From Portulaca oleracea (lineage: Eukaryota; Streptophyta; Magnoliopsida; Caryophyllales; Portulacaceae), in assembly GCA_029582165.1 (NCBI GenBank), contig CM055868.1, positions 21,510,391 through 21,574,390 of the forward strand: a stretch of DNA of 64,000 bases, written 5' to 3'. The position numbers were made by a program, and so were the translations under genes. This document shows, in pieces, positions 23,963 through 35,873 of the stretch (positions are counted from its first letter, which is position 1; every line of letters starts with the position of its first letter). The notes beneath the pieces are model-generated. The model did not search any database, was not told the DNA's origin, and was given only the letters and a program-made list of their open reading frames with translations.

Positions 23963-25290
23963 CCTCAATGGTTGATTGATAGTGGCGGTTCTGCTCACAT
24001 GACTTGTGATGCAACACTATTAAGAGATACTGAGAATATTCAACATGTGGCAGTTGATTTACCCAATGGTGCGAAAATGGTTGCCGACAAGCATGGATAA
24101 ATATCTCTGACAAACAAATTACAGCTGCATCGAACACTTTTTGTTCCCTCTTTAAATAGCAACCTTATCTCAATTTATCATTTATGTAAGGATTTAAATT
24201 GGATAGTCACATTGGATGAAAGTTATTGTATTCTGCACGACCGCACCTCAGTGATTTTGATTGGTACAAACAAACAGTGTGACATGGTCTACTTCTACAA
24301 GGACAACCATGGAGGTACCAAAGCTAATGTTGTGCGTATTGGCAGACTATGACATCAAAGATTGGGGCATCCTTCAAAGGAAATATTTATTCTTCTTGAT
24401 AAATCCTTACAAGGTACTTATTTAACTATGGATAGTGATGATGCTTGTGAAATTTGTTTTAGAGCAAAACAAACTAGGAACTCATTTGTTGTTAGTGAAA
24501 GTAAAGCTAAAAGTTTGTTTGATATCATTCACATTGACATATGGGGTCCATATAGAGTTTCTGCTTCGTGTGATGCACATAACTTTCTTACTATTGTGGA
24601 TGATTTTAGTAGAGGTGTTTGGGTCTATTTGATGACAGGAATAAATGAAACCGCAAAACACTTGAAAATTTTTATAGTAATGGTGCAAAATAAATTCGGG
24701 AGAAGCATTAAGGTGATAAGAAGTGACAATGGTTTCGTGTTTAAGTCAAGAACATGAAAGAATTTTATGCGGAAAGGGGGATTTTGCACCAAACTAGCTG
24801 TGTAGAGACACCACAGCAAAATGGTAGAGTTGAGAGAAACCATAGATATATCTTAAATGTTGCTCGAACCCTGCATTTTCAAGCTAACCTACCAATAGAT
24901 TTTTCGGGTGCATGTGTTAAAACGCGGCCTACTTAATAAACCGAACACCAAGAAAATTGTTGAAAGGGAATCCCCATATGAGTTGATATTTGGTGCATAA
25001 CCCAACTATGATCACATTAAGGTGTTTGGATGCTTGTGTAATGCGTAAACTAGAACAACCGACAAATTTGCTCCACGTAGCCGCAAGTGTATTTTTGTTG
25101 GATACCCTCTTGAAAGAAAAGGTTGGACTTTATATGATCTTGAGAATTATGAATTCTTTACAAGTAGGGATCTAAAATTCTTTGAAGAGACTTTTCCTTT
25201 TAATGAGACACCCACTCAAGACCAAGACAAATATCCAAGGGTGCCTATTTGGAGTGAAAACAATTTTTTTTGAAGATGATGGAGGTAACC
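23963..25290 (+). pseudogene. Copia pol remnant: protease and integrase
   Basis: The first frame (23963-24757) encodes the protease motif WLIDSGGSAHMT, the RLGHPS block of the GAG-pre-integrase domain and the zinc pair CEICFRAKQTR. Catalytic aspartates sit in HIDIWGPY and IRSDNG. Stops occur near 24097 and 24350 and at 24755. A shift to another frame at 24754 continues with QQNGRVERNHRY, which holds the catalytic glutamate. Further frameshifts follow to about 25290 (FVGYPLERKGWTLYD). The enzyme would have joined cDNA to host DNA; this copy is dead. Confidence 0.8.
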
Positions 25291-25397
25291 CATAGTAAAA
25301 CCCCAAGTTTTTGGTTAGATACACCGTTAGTTTAGCTAGCCAACCCATTAGGCCTAAGTGAAGTTTCGAAGACAAAACTTCCTTTAAGGGGTAATGA
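25291..25397 (+). other. Remnant of a chromovirus 3' untranslated end
   Basis: GAAGTTTCGAAGACAAAACTT followed by CCTTTAAGGGGTAATGA resembles the conserved tail and purine tract that precede the 3' LTR in Tekay/Del-type chromoviruses. It abuts the copia fragment directly. Confidence 0.5.
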
Positions 25398-28114
25398 TGT
25401 TGTAAAACCATGAAAAATTTGAATGTGTTTATCGATACGTCGTTAGTAATTTATTTTGAGTATGATCATTTCTATGAATTTTATCCGATAACTTTTGAGC
25501 TCATAGGACTGTTAAGTGACTAACAAGGGTATTATGATAATTTTATGTGAATAATAAATATACCTTGATTATTTTATGTGAGTTTTCATTAGCTATAGTG
25601 TAAATATTTTGAGTATTTGATAACTTAAATTTACTACTAAAATTACTTTTCCTTTTTGCCAAGTTTTATTTTATTTCTATTTTTCCTTTGAAAATATTAC
25701 AGTATTATAGGTATAAATACCCTTATTATTACTAACCCTAAGAATAATTAACCTAATTTTTATAAAAAAAAGTCCACCCATGTTTCCTCCTCTATCCCAT
25801 GAACCAACGCATACCCCTCCCTCACATCCCTCTCTCTCGTTCCTTTGGCTAGACCCGGCGCACTACCACGCTGAGACGCGCTGCACCACCTCATCACCGC
25901 CTGACCATCGTTGCACCACCAGCGCATTGCCAGCACCGTCGAACAACCACCAGTAGGCGCGACCGACCACCAACACACCCTCATTCTTTGTTCTATCTCT
26001 CCCCTAAATTTAGACCCGTGCTGCCCAGAACACCACCGTGACCGCCACCACTCCAACAACCGGACGAGCTCCACCACCAGTGCCGCTTTCCCACATCGAC
26101 ATCGCCCAAACAGCCGTTGCTGCCTGCACATGATCGCCACCCGAGACCGCCGATAACCGCTGCACTTCCATTCTTCGCTTTTTTTTTCGCTTTTTCTTTC
26201 TCTGGTAATGGCCGAGACCTTGGCCACGAACTGCCACCAAGGACCGTTGTCACTGACCACTGGGCATTGCCGCCGACACCCCAATCCAACACTGCCACTC
26301 CCCACCCACAACCTTTCCTTTCTCTCTCCCAGGTACACTTGTTATCAGGCCCTAAACCCGAATACATTTATTAGTGTTTTGCTATCTACTATTAGGGTTT
26401 TTAGTATAAGGTGTTGATTGATGATGTTTAATGAGGTAGAAGAGATTTCAAGTTGAGTTTGGTTGTCGGGAGTGTATTCATGATGAAAAGGGTATTGTTT
26501 GTTTGAGTTTTATAGTTGAGTTGTGTATTAGGGTTAACCGCCAAATTTCACGTAAAAGTTTTGGTTATAAGATAGTGTTATGTAAGGCTATGGGTTCGTG
26601 ATATCTGATCTTGGGTGTATGTGAGTTAGGGTTGTTAAAAGATGGATCTTGGTATGAGATGGATGGTTTTATTGATATGTTTCAGAGTTAAAATGGTTAT
26701 CATGAATGCTATATTATGGCTAGATTTAAATGTGGGTATGAGGAAGTGTATTTTGGTCATATCTAGGTGTTGGAGTAATAAAGTTTGGACCTTGGTTTGA
26801 TCTGCTTGGCATTAGGGTTGAAATGAAAGTGTTAAGTTAATCATTTTGGGACAACTTTCTTAAGCCGAAACCAAAGATCCACCATAAATTCTGTAGTGAG
26901 TTTTTAATCGAGCGCCTTGAGCTGGAGGTACCCATATAAATTTTCTTTAATCGGAATTTTATGGTTTGAGTGTTGGACGTGTATAACCCGAGTTATAGAC
27001 TATTAAACAATAACATATGGAAAGCTGGATCTATCTATTGGGTGTTGTTTCTAGACCCTTTGGAGTATGTTTTAGGTTTTATAATCAACATGGAATTTGT
27101 AGTAGACTCTCTGAGGTTTCCAGAAAGTTAGGAATCAAGTCCGTAAGAAGTCGGGAAGTTGAGTTATGACGATTACAACAGGGACGTAGTAATTTATATA
27201 ATTTTCCTATTCTTCGTTTAAATAAATAGATTTATATTATATAAAATAATTTTTGTGCCAGTTGTGTGATTATTAGGGGTGAATGTTGGGAGCCCTTAAA
27301 TGTCCTAGGGATGAGTTAGGTAGAAGGTAGTGTGTACTAATTAACTTCGAGAGCCGTATTAATTATAGAAATTATTCTATTTTTTTAGGCATGATATAGA
27401 CCGCGTCGTTTTAGTGAGCTCAAGTTTTCGTGGAAGTGAAATGAAGCGAAGACTGTCATGTAATGTCTATGTCCTAATCCCCACTGGGATGCATTTTATG
27501 CGTTTTATGATTTTAATGTGTTTTGAAAGTTGCATCCCGAAAGGGGATTTAATGGTGAAAATTAGTTGCCTGTTTTGGATGTCGAATTATGTTCTTTGAG
27601 TAATTGAAAGGTGGACAATCCTTTATGTGCAATTTGGAAATGGTTTTGGAAATTCGGAATGGATTAATCGAGACTGGAAAGATGTGTTATTAAACATGAC
27701 TAATAATTCAAATGGGACATAAAAGCGGGTCAGGGCAACGTCCTCAAAGACCAGGATTTTGTATCCTGCAGGGGAGTTGTCAAGAGATCAGGGATGCCGG
27801 ATAAGTGCTACTTCCCCGGGGTTAGCAGGTGCGTGAAATGGGATCAAATAAGCAAGGTTCTCCCGCTTAATAAATCTGTGAAAGATGGTTATGGTTAGTT
27901 GGGAAAGAAAATCGATTGTGAAAAGATTTGACTTGTTCACTTCTCCCAAAAATAATTGAAATAGTTTTTAAATTGTTTTGACGGTTAGGGGTAGATATTA
28001 TTGAGTTCTCCTCATGTTTTAAATGTTTTGTTTTCAGGTGAAGAGTTTTGTGATAGGAATGTGATGGAGATCATCCATCCAATATCCAAATTCCAGTGTC
28101 AAGTGTCCAAGAAT
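25398..28114 (+). repeat. Long chromovirus-like LTR (tentative borders)
   Basis: It starts TGTTGTAAAACC after the purine tract. A TATA box (GGTATAAATACCC) lies near 25710. A CCACC-rich, GC-rich leader (25850-26330) gives long false ORFs on both strands. The phrase TTTTGTTTTCAGGTGAAG is near 28025. The right end CAAGAATCA at 28114 is placed only because TGGTCAGGAGCAG, a possible decayed tRNA-Met primer site, follows. Confidence 0.45.
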
Positions 28115-28877
28115 CATGGTCAGGAGCAGCAATAGTAGTGTCATCACCAACATCAACATTACCATCATCATCACCAGCAGCATAAGCAACACTCATCCAG
28201 GAGCGTTTTATGGTTGTCAAGAGAGTTCTAGTCAGTAACAGCAACAACAACAGCAACAACACAATTTCGAGGAAGCTTTTTCTCAATTCCATATCTTTGG
28301 ATTGAGGAAGATACAACCAAGCTTCCCTAGGAGATTTTCATCAATCGGCATGTCAGCCACAAGGTCCAAGAAAGTGTAGGCATGTCCAAGTCCAAGAGCA
28401 TCAAGATTCAGCATCAGATCAACAAGGGTCATAAGTTCAAGTTTTGCCAGATTTGTCAATTTTCCATTTCTAACAAGTGTTTTCAATTTTGCAAGTACAT
28501 GGTCGATTCTCAACCAAAATGAGGTTTCTCGATGGTTTGGGAATCCTTAAGGAGTCTACTTCAAACTACAATAGACTGTAGTGAAACAAAATGCTAGGTT
28601 GTTTTCTGCAATCCAATGTACATTGTCAGGTCGACAAGTTCCAGTTCCAGCAGTTTCAGTTAAAGCAATTATAATGGTGGGTATTTGTGTCTTTTACCAT
28701 CAAGCTCGAGTTGTTGAGGCTTTTCTAGCTCAGTTTGATGAGTTAGCAACATAGTATCGTTGAAGAGAGAGATCAATTACCTTATAGCATAGGAAATGTT
28801 TCTATTGGCTCATTTTCACTTTTACCTTAGATTTGGTCCAATCAGAAGCAAACATGTATTTCTTTTGTATTATTTAT
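28115..28877. other. Unassigned segment
   Basis: The start is low-complexity (CATCA and CAACAACAG repeats). A 76-codon minus-strand frame at 28283-28513 (with LGHAYTFLDLVADMPIDEN) matches nothing I recognise. The right part, up to the GTAAG at 28878, may be the start of the LTR that continues at 38588. Confidence 0.35.
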
Positions 28878-28882
28878 GTAAG

Positions 28883-30337
28883 TGATAGACCTAAAACGTA
28901 TAGGTGTTTGTGTACCGCAAGTGTACGGGTCTGTGTAGTAATAAAATATCGTTCTCTCTCAGGGATTTGCGTTCAACCACACACTGAACTAGTTCGCTAA
29001 AAAGAATGCTAGGTCGATCCAAGGGTTGTTGTAAGGTTTTCTAAACTAAACTAGGAAAGCAGGAATTTTTAGGGTTTAACCAATTAATTAAAAACGTTCA
29101 GGGGAGTCCACTCTAATCAATCAATCAAATTATTAACAAACCCGGTGGAGGTAACAAGATAATTCGGGGTCTATAATCTTTCTAGGCCTTATCACTTCGA
29201 TCTTTCGATCCTATTTGAGTTACAGTGATTAGACTAAACATTATTTCTAACTATTTAATCTAGTCAAAGATAAGAACTGATTATAAATTGACCCTAGGCA
29301 AGAATCATTATGTCTAACTATTTTCTAAACCTATTCAATCTACGCAATCCAATTCAAGACTCAAACTATTGTTCTGTTGTCGAGAATCTAAAACCTGGTA
29401 CATGCTCAAACTATCGTTCTATTGCCAAATTACCATGACATACATTACACGCAGATTAAACGAATAAAAAGGACAACCTAACACCGAGACTGTTTTCAAA
29501 TTCAGTCAATAGACATCGAGTTTATCCCCCAAACAAAGGAAATTAGCTACTCATAATTTTGAAAGTAAACATTGCGAAATCTAAATAAGAACAAGAAAGC
29601 ATGAAAGTAAAGTAGAAATAAACCGTGTTCGAATTGGCGGAATCGATCTCTTTGTGTCACCCGAATCGATCTCTTTCGTGTTCTTCGATCACTAACAACA
29701 ATTTAATCTAATAACAATGTTTTTGGAATTAACTGTAAAGCATGAAAGTCTAAGTCTACGCTAAAAGCTCCCTAAAACGGCTCTCAAAACGATACAAAGC
29801 TGCGTAAAAACTGATAGAAAAATCGATGCTTTAAACGGCGAAAATCAACCCGCTTTTATAGGGCCTGATTAGGGCATAAAACGCGGCCTGCGTTTTAGAA
29901 ACGCTGGCCTGCGTTTTGCCCAAAAGGTGAAGTTTCTCCGTGTCTGGGCGCCGGCTGCGCCCAGAAAACGCCAGCTGCGTTTTTCCCTTTTTCGCCTTCT
30001 GAAGCTCCTAGACAAGGTGCGGGTTGCGCTTTTAAAACGCTGGCTGCGCCTTGTTCTTCCGCCCTAACTGGGTTTGGGCCGTGGCTCATTGGGTCGTTTT
30101 TCCTTCCTTCTTTTCTTCTTCTTTAACATCTTTTTTATTTTCCTTGATTTTTGCTATTTCTCCTCCAATTCTTCATGCTTTTTGACATAATTCCACCAGT
30201 TCCTATAAAACATACAAAACTCACGAACAAGTGTATAAATCACAGAAATTGACATAAAAATACGAGATATCAGATATAAAAAGCATGAAGCTGACATGAT
30301 TTGAGCCCTAAAAACTCTATATAAAAACGACTTATCA
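28883..30337 (-). repeat. 3' LTR of Athila-like derivative
   Basis: In plus-strand terms it runs from TGATAGACCTAAAACG to AACGACTTATCA. It is closely similar to the LTR at 37140, with scattered substitutions. Variants of ACGC(C)AGCTGCG and ACGCTGGCTGCG recur five or more times at 29880-30055. Confidence 0.92.
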
Positions 30338-30355
30338 AATCTCCATATGCTTAGC
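30338..30355 (-). other. Polypurine tract
   Basis: On the minus strand, TAAGCATATGGAGATT stands directly before the 3' LTR start TGATAAGTCG. Confidence 0.6.
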
Positions 30356-32401
30356 TCTTGCTTGTCCTCAAGCAAGTCATAATTAAAAATAGGAGGGTTA
30401 GGGCTCAAACGGGAAAAAAACAGAACCTAAGAAGAAAAAAGAAGCAGAAAGAGTTTTCGATAGGATTACAAAAACAAAATCTTAACACCCAACAAGCTAA
30501 CCAATCTAACACATCAATTCAACAAGCAAGCACAAAGGTCAGTCTGGACAAGATCAAAACTCAGTTCAAAAGAGACAGGAAGAAGTTTTCGAAACCAAAA
30601 GTAGAGAACAAGTACTTCAGAAGCATAAATCCACCAACAGTCTTAAGAATAATGCAAATGTGCGCGATTAGTTATGGACGTAAGTCAGTCAAAAAGTGCA
30701 AACCTCAAATAGGAAAGAATAAAATCACTCAAATTTGAATATGTATGTGGGTTTTTCTGATACTCAAACCAATAGAAACAAACAACCTTAAGCTTGGTAA
30801 GAACCTCGCTCTCCACTAATGGTATGCAATGCACAAGTGACAATCAAAAGGACTTTATCGGGTTGTAATGGGGCTTAGGTTAGGGGAAAGGAGCGGTAAA
30901 ATTTGGGAATGAGGAGTTAAGAGCCATGCTTGGATTGAATTTCCATGAGTATAGCACTCTAAACTCACCTTCTTGCTTAGTGTATGCAAGGAATTTCACC
31001 TTTCACCCTCAACAATATCAAACATCTCAACTGAATACAACCAAGTCAAAGTTTTTAGAAATTTAAATTGAATCTCCCTAAACACCCTTTTCTTTTGGAA
31101 CTCTTTTTCACTTTTTTTTAAATTTTATACTTTTCCTTTTTTTTTTCTTTTTGGTGGGTGATCGGGGAGAAGAAAATTATGGAATTACAACTTCGACTTC
31201 GATGTAGCGTATGAACAACATAACCCAACACCAATTATTCAAAAAGGTTGAACTTTCAGTTTCTCCCAACTTGAAACAATAAGCACAAATTCTCCCAAAT
31301 TTCATATTTTTGTTCACAAACACACCAAACCAACTGTTCCTTAAAAAAAAAAGACAAACTCTCATTCAACCAAGCAAGGCAAAGGGATATTAGATATCGA
31401 AGGCCAAGGCTTGTATTGTTAAGGTTCAATCATGAAAGAAGGGTAAACAAAGGCTAGGCGGGGCAAAAAGAACGGTAAATATGATGTAGCGTAGGCTATT
31501 TGGCTATGTAGCTTAACAAAATAAAATGAATGCCTTAATAACTTTGTCACAGCGTGCAATGCAAATATGTAGTCTCAAGCAAGATGCAAGCAAGCTCTAG
31601 AGATGCAACTAATGGGTGAGTCACTCAGGGACTCATGGAATTGATAAAAGTGATCAATTCAAAATTTTAGGCTATGTGGACTCATGAGATGGGGCTCAAT
31701 CAACTAAACTTAGCCCAAAGATTTGCGGCACACACATTTATGCTTTCTAAGATAGTCAAAGCAGTAAGATACAACTTTTGTAACTTGACTCAAAATCAGA
31801 AGATTTGAAGGAAAAGAGTTCAAAAACCTTTGAGATCTAATCCAAACTTTCCTAAGCGAAGCAAGCTAAACTGAAAGTAAGAAAGGTTTACAAATCATCA
31901 CCGAAGGTGTTTCCGGTTTTAATCCTAGTCCTATCCTATATTTTTTTGGTTTTTGTCTTTTCTAATTTTTTTTGGTCTTTTTCTAATTTTTCTGATTTTT
32001 TCTGGATTTTTGATTAAGTGGATGCAAAAGAAAGAAAAAGAAACAATCTAAAAAAAGAAAATGAAAAATCTACATGCTTCTATCTAATGCAATCTAGGTG
32101 GATGCAATTTAAAAGAAAAACTTAGAAAGAAAAAACTTAAGAAAACTAGAAAACAAAAGAAAAACACACTAGGAACTCAAATAAAGAAAACAAACAAACA
32201 AAATCTAGAAAGCGTACTAACTAAAAACAAGCACAATAAAAGAAACACACAAAAAAATTACGAAAAATCACACTAGAAATTGAAAAATAAGCATGAAAAA
32301 TAAAAAAAGAAAGACGAAAACAAAAGAAAAATAAACGAAAAATAGAAAAATAAACGAAAAACAGATAAATAAGAAGAAAAATTCACAAGAAGAAATATTT
32401 T
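30356..32401 (-). other. 3' untranslated region of the Athila-like derivative
   Basis: About 2 kb with no protein-like frame. 31080-31160 and 31930-32010 are T-rich and 32040-32390 is A-rich on the plus strand. The open frame at 30358-30738 (plus) is lysine/asparagine-rich by composition and has no recognisable domain. Confidence 0.5.
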
Positions 32402-32440
32402 TCAACCCCCCCCCCCATGCTTAGATGTTGCATTGTCCTC
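32402..32440 (-). other. Internal PPT-like motif after the env-position ORF
   Basis: On the minus strand GAGGACAATGCAACATC is followed by TAAGCATGGGGGGGGG. It resembles the GAGGACAAGCAAGAGC-TAAGCAT before the true 3' LTR. Confidence 0.55.
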
Positions 32441-32481
32441 AATGCAGAAGACAACAGTGAAGGGTAAGGGCTAGCCAAGGA

Positions 32482-33752
32482 TCAAGGATCCTTGGAAGGT
32501 GGGGAAGGGTTGGTATGGCTCGGTCCTGGTGGTGGTGAGGCTCGATCAAACATGACCTGAATAAGGCCGGTGAGATTGGCGATTGACTCGTCGAGACGGT
32601 CAAATCGCAGGTCAAACTGACCCCTGTACTCAACAAAACTATCCCTCAACTTGTTGACACGGTGCTCGGTCCGGTTAATGGAGGTTTGGAGGTCGCGAAA
32701 GCGCGCCTCATTGTCTAGTTGGGGTTGTTCGGGTTAAGGGTTAGGGTGGATTTCTGGTTCTGGTTCGGGATCAAACTTGGGGAAGGGAGGCATCCACATC
32801 AAATTCTCAACAACTTGGGGAGAGGTGTGGGGGTTAGGCATGGGAAACCTAGCGTTGTTGGGATAGACCCAAAGACAACGCGAGTCTTTGTCAAACTTAC
32901 ACAAACCAAAGGAATTACACTGGTCCCCATCCAAGAATAAGCTACTAGGGACTAGGTCAATGGGGTTCCTAGGTGGCCTAAAGCCGTATTGGCGTGCAAG
33001 GTGTGTAATGTAGCCCCCTATGGCAATGCCCTTGTTGGTTGAGGTGGCGACACTAAAAAGATGGTGGACTAGCATAGCTGCGGGGTCGGCACGAGGGTCG
33101 ACATCTAACATGAAATGCAACATGTAGCAATCAGCCCGGGTAGCTTTGTTTGAGCTACCAGGCCTCCCGAAGATACCGCAAGAGATTATGCGGTGGACAT
33201 ACCTCATTACGGGGTTTCTAATCAAGGTTGCGGGGGTGTTGCCTGGGTCCTAATCGTCAAAACTAGAAATTCTAAAAAAGAAACCCTTCGCATCCCACTC
33301 TATGGGTATAAGGGATGAATCCTACACGTGCGTTCAGGAAAACCAAAGGCGCAGGCAAATTCGGACACATTCATGTTCCTTTCTACCCCCAAAAGCTGAA
33401 AACGAATGCACCCGTTCCTCCCTTGGAGGTTCACAACTAGGGTCGACAAGAATTCAAGGGTAATTCCCCTATAGGTCGGTTCGCCTAACCTAGCTATGTT
33501 GGTCATGTGGGAACGACCTAACATCCAATCAACATCATCCAACATACCACAACTACGCAAGAAAAGCTCATGCATATATTTGGTGGGGATAAGGGTTCTT
33601 TGGGAGAGGGAGTCATACCTTTTCTTGACGTCCCCTTCAAAGTTGAAGGGGTTCGAGTTCCTCGAGTTCCTTGGAGGTGCAACTTTATGTTTTCCTTTCT
33701 CTTTTCTCCGCCGTAGCTTTGCGCTTCCGGCTGCCTTCGGCTTCGTTGTCAT
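32482..33752 (-). pseudogene. Env-position ORF of ATHILA ORF-1 type
   Basis: About 420 codons follow the protease, at the place of the env-like gene in Athila elements. The first part (33752-33300) starts MTTKPKAAGSAKLRRRKEKG, then has KKRYDSLSQRTLIPTKY and GITLEFLSTLVVNL. The second (to 32734) has RNPVMRYVHRIISCGIFGR and MLVHHLFSVATSTNKGIAIG. The last has a heptad-like region, DLQTSINRTEHRVNKL, and ends SPPSKDP. This resembles the ATHILA ORF-1 protein family, whose function is unknown. It is broken by a TAG near 33300, a frameshift, a TAG near 33248 and a TAA just before 32731. I see no signal peptide or clear transmembrane segment, so a real envelope role is not supported. Confidence 0.7.
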
Positions 33753-35010
33753 CGCCCGGTGGTCCGGAGAAGCTAGGATTCTTAGTTCTCACCATCTAAA
33801 AATACTCACAAAACTAGTAAAATCACCAAGATAGATTCTAGGTATCAAATAAGCATGATCATAACATATAAACTTAGTCCTAACAATCTCTCCATGCTTA
33901 TTTGATACTAGGGATTGAAATCAAGACAAATCTAACCTAAAATCTTACTAAAAATAGAGCATAGCACCACAACACAATCACAACCAAAGTTTAGATCTAA
34001 ATTTCTCAATTTCAACATCACATTGCTCTCTCAATACATCCAACAACACAATTCTCTCAATTTTGGAATAAAAAGATCAAAGATCAATCAACTCAAACCA
34101 AGCCCTAATCAAGAATTCAATCCAAGAATTCAACTCCAAATCAAGAAATTCGAATCTAGGACATGATAATTGGTATAATTTGAACAAATTGCTCAATAAA
34201 CTCAAGTATTCAACCAAATCATACCACAAACGAAGTATATAATCAAAGAACAAGAGAAAGAGTTGAGAATTCCATACCTTGAGTTTGAAGAGGGAAGAGG
34301 AATGGAGCTTGAAGGTTCAAAGTGTTAGAGTGCAAGTGAGGAGAGAAAAGAGAGAAGAAGGTGTTGTGTGGGTGGTCACCGGCGAGAAGGACGGCGGCGC
34401 TGGTGGTGGTTGGTGGCGCAGGTAACGTTTGGGGGAGAGGGGGCCGTCGGGGGTTAGGGTTAAAGCAAGGAGGGGTGTTTTATTTTGAAAGAAAAGGGGG
34501 AGTGCTCGACTAAATTAAAAGGCGGGCGAAAATTGTTCTGGGCAAAAACAAAACGCAGCCAGCGTTTTGCAAAAAAGAGTTACCTGGACTTTCTGGATGA
34601 GGCTCAGCCAGCACCTGGAAAACGCTGGCTGCGTTTTCCTACCTGATGCAAGTAATTCGATTTTTGCAACTTTTTTGCTTGTTTTTCTCCCTTTTCTTTG
34701 TTTGTTCCTTATTTTCCCTACACTTTGACATACCAAAAATCCCTACAAACATCTACCAACATAAAATTCATTAGGTTAGAAATAAAAATTTTAATAAAAG
34801 CCATGAATTTCTCGAATTTCTTCTTTTTCTCTACACACTAAAAGAAAAACATTAGTAAACTTCAAAAAAATAAAAATTACAAAGGAATAAAAACTGAAAT
34901 AAAATAATTGAACTGAAATAAAAAAAAAGTGGAGAGGAATAAATATTTAGATAATAGTGTACCTCCCCGGGGTTGCTTTGTTTGACGTCGTTAGCTCGAC
35001 GTTATGGACC
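33753..35010 (-). other. Spacer between protease and env-position ORF
   Basis: It holds a strong inverted repeat (33838-33857 with 33893-33912, arms reading TATCAAATAAGCATG) and a PPT-like AAGCATGGAGAGATT on the minus strand. The 34500-34800 segment repeats the LTR layout of GCTGGCTGCG motifs, a pyrimidine run and TTTGACATA. No gene is seen; the GC-rich part at 34370-34450 is low-complexity. Confidence 0.5.
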
Positions 35011-35817
35011 CTACTCATCAGGGTCCTTGATCCGATTTGGAACCAGATCTCTTTCATCATGAATTATTTTCGGAACTTGTCTTTGAACCAACTTGCCTTT
35101 TCGTACTTCGTATTCTATCATCGACTTTCCTAGCTCGATGATCATTGTGCCTTTCCTGATATCCATCTCGCAATTGACAGCCGAAAGGAAAGACCTCCCT
35201 AGAATAATCTTTGATTCTGGATCTTCTCCTGTATCTAAGATCAAGAAATCAACAGGAACAATATGCTCTCCTATTTGGAGGGGAGTGTCATGTAAGATCC
35301 CTAGGGGTTTCCTAAGGATCTTGTCTGCTAGACGAAGGATCTTATTGGTCACCCTTAATTCCCTATGTTCATATTTCCTTAGGTAAGACTTAGGCAAAAC
35401 ATTCACCTCGGATCCTGTATCACACAATGCATACTTGATGGGTTTACCATCCAATTGGACAGGGATCCTAAAACTGCTTAGGTCTTCCTTATAAGGCATA
35501 ATCGAGGACGTTTTAGTTTCCTCCAACGGGTCTGGTTTAGGGTCGGTCTTGACTACCCCATGTAAGATATGTTCTTCTAAAGGTTCACACTCAAGGTTCA
35601 CTTCCTCGCAAGTTATAGCGTGACATTGAGCACCCGGATTAGGGACATGTTGAGATGGTAAACTAGTAGAGGGAGTCGCTAAATTAGCAATCTGATTTTC
35701 TAAAATCTTATTGTGGGTTGCTAAAGCCTCTACTTTTTGCATTAAGTCTTTTATAACACCTTCCTGTTTCTGTTGTCCGACGATAAGGCTTTCCATCATG
35801 GTTTCTAAATTAGACAT
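35011..35817 (-). CDS. Retropepsin-type protease ORF of the Athila-like derivative
   Basis: 268 codons without a stop. The N-terminal 70 residues are a predicted coiled coil (MESLIVGQQKQEGVIKDL). The protease domain follows, with the active-site motif YALCDTGSEVNVLP (catalytic Asp in DTG) and the closing motif IILGRSFLSAVN, about 80 residues apart as usual. It would be the C-terminal half of a gag-protease polyprotein. A frameshift separates it from the gag part at 35874. The TAG that ends it near 35008 is followed by the post-pol motif, not by RT. Confidence 0.85.
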   Translation of the reverse strand: MSNLETMMESLIVGQQKQEGVIKDLMQKVEALATHNKILENQIANLATPSTSLPSQHVPNPGAQCHAITCEEVNLECEPLEEHILHGVVKTDPKPDPLEETKTSSIMPYKEDLSSFRIPVQLDGKPIKYALCDTGSEVNVLPKSYLRKYEHRELRVTNKILRLADKILRKPLGILHDTPLQIGEHIVPVDFLILDTGEDPESKIILGRSFLSAVNCEMDIRKGTMIIELGKSMIEYEVRKGKLVQRQVPKIIHDERDLVPNRIKDPDE

Positions 35818-35873
35818 TCGAGGAGGGCCTTGTTGAGGTGGTCTTGAGGTGGGGGAACATACTTTTGCTGTCC

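Larger units (their letters stand above)
23573..25290 (+). mobile_element. Degraded Ty1/copia element, no gag and no RT
   Basis: It has an LTR-like end, a tRNA-Met-type primer site at 23871, then a protease only about 80 bases later, then GAG-pre-integrase and integrase. The gag region has been lost between primer site and protease. The sequence stops in the integrase C-terminal part near 25290, where DNA of a different (gypsy) origin begins, so RT, RNase H and the 3' LTR are missing. Confidence 0.8.

Noticed and set aside
25760..26374. ORFs of 192 and 124 codons on the minus strand and others on the plus strand
   Set aside because: They lie in the CCACC-rich leader of an LTR; the amino-acid make-up follows base composition and no domain is visible.
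28071..28316. Minus-strand ORF with a poly-Leu run read as a membrane protein
   Set aside because: The Leu run comes from a CAACAACAG repeat on the plus strand.
30358..30738. 126-codon plus-strand ORF rich in Lys, Gln and Asn
   Set aside because: It lies in the 3' UTR of a minus-strand element and shows compositional bias only.
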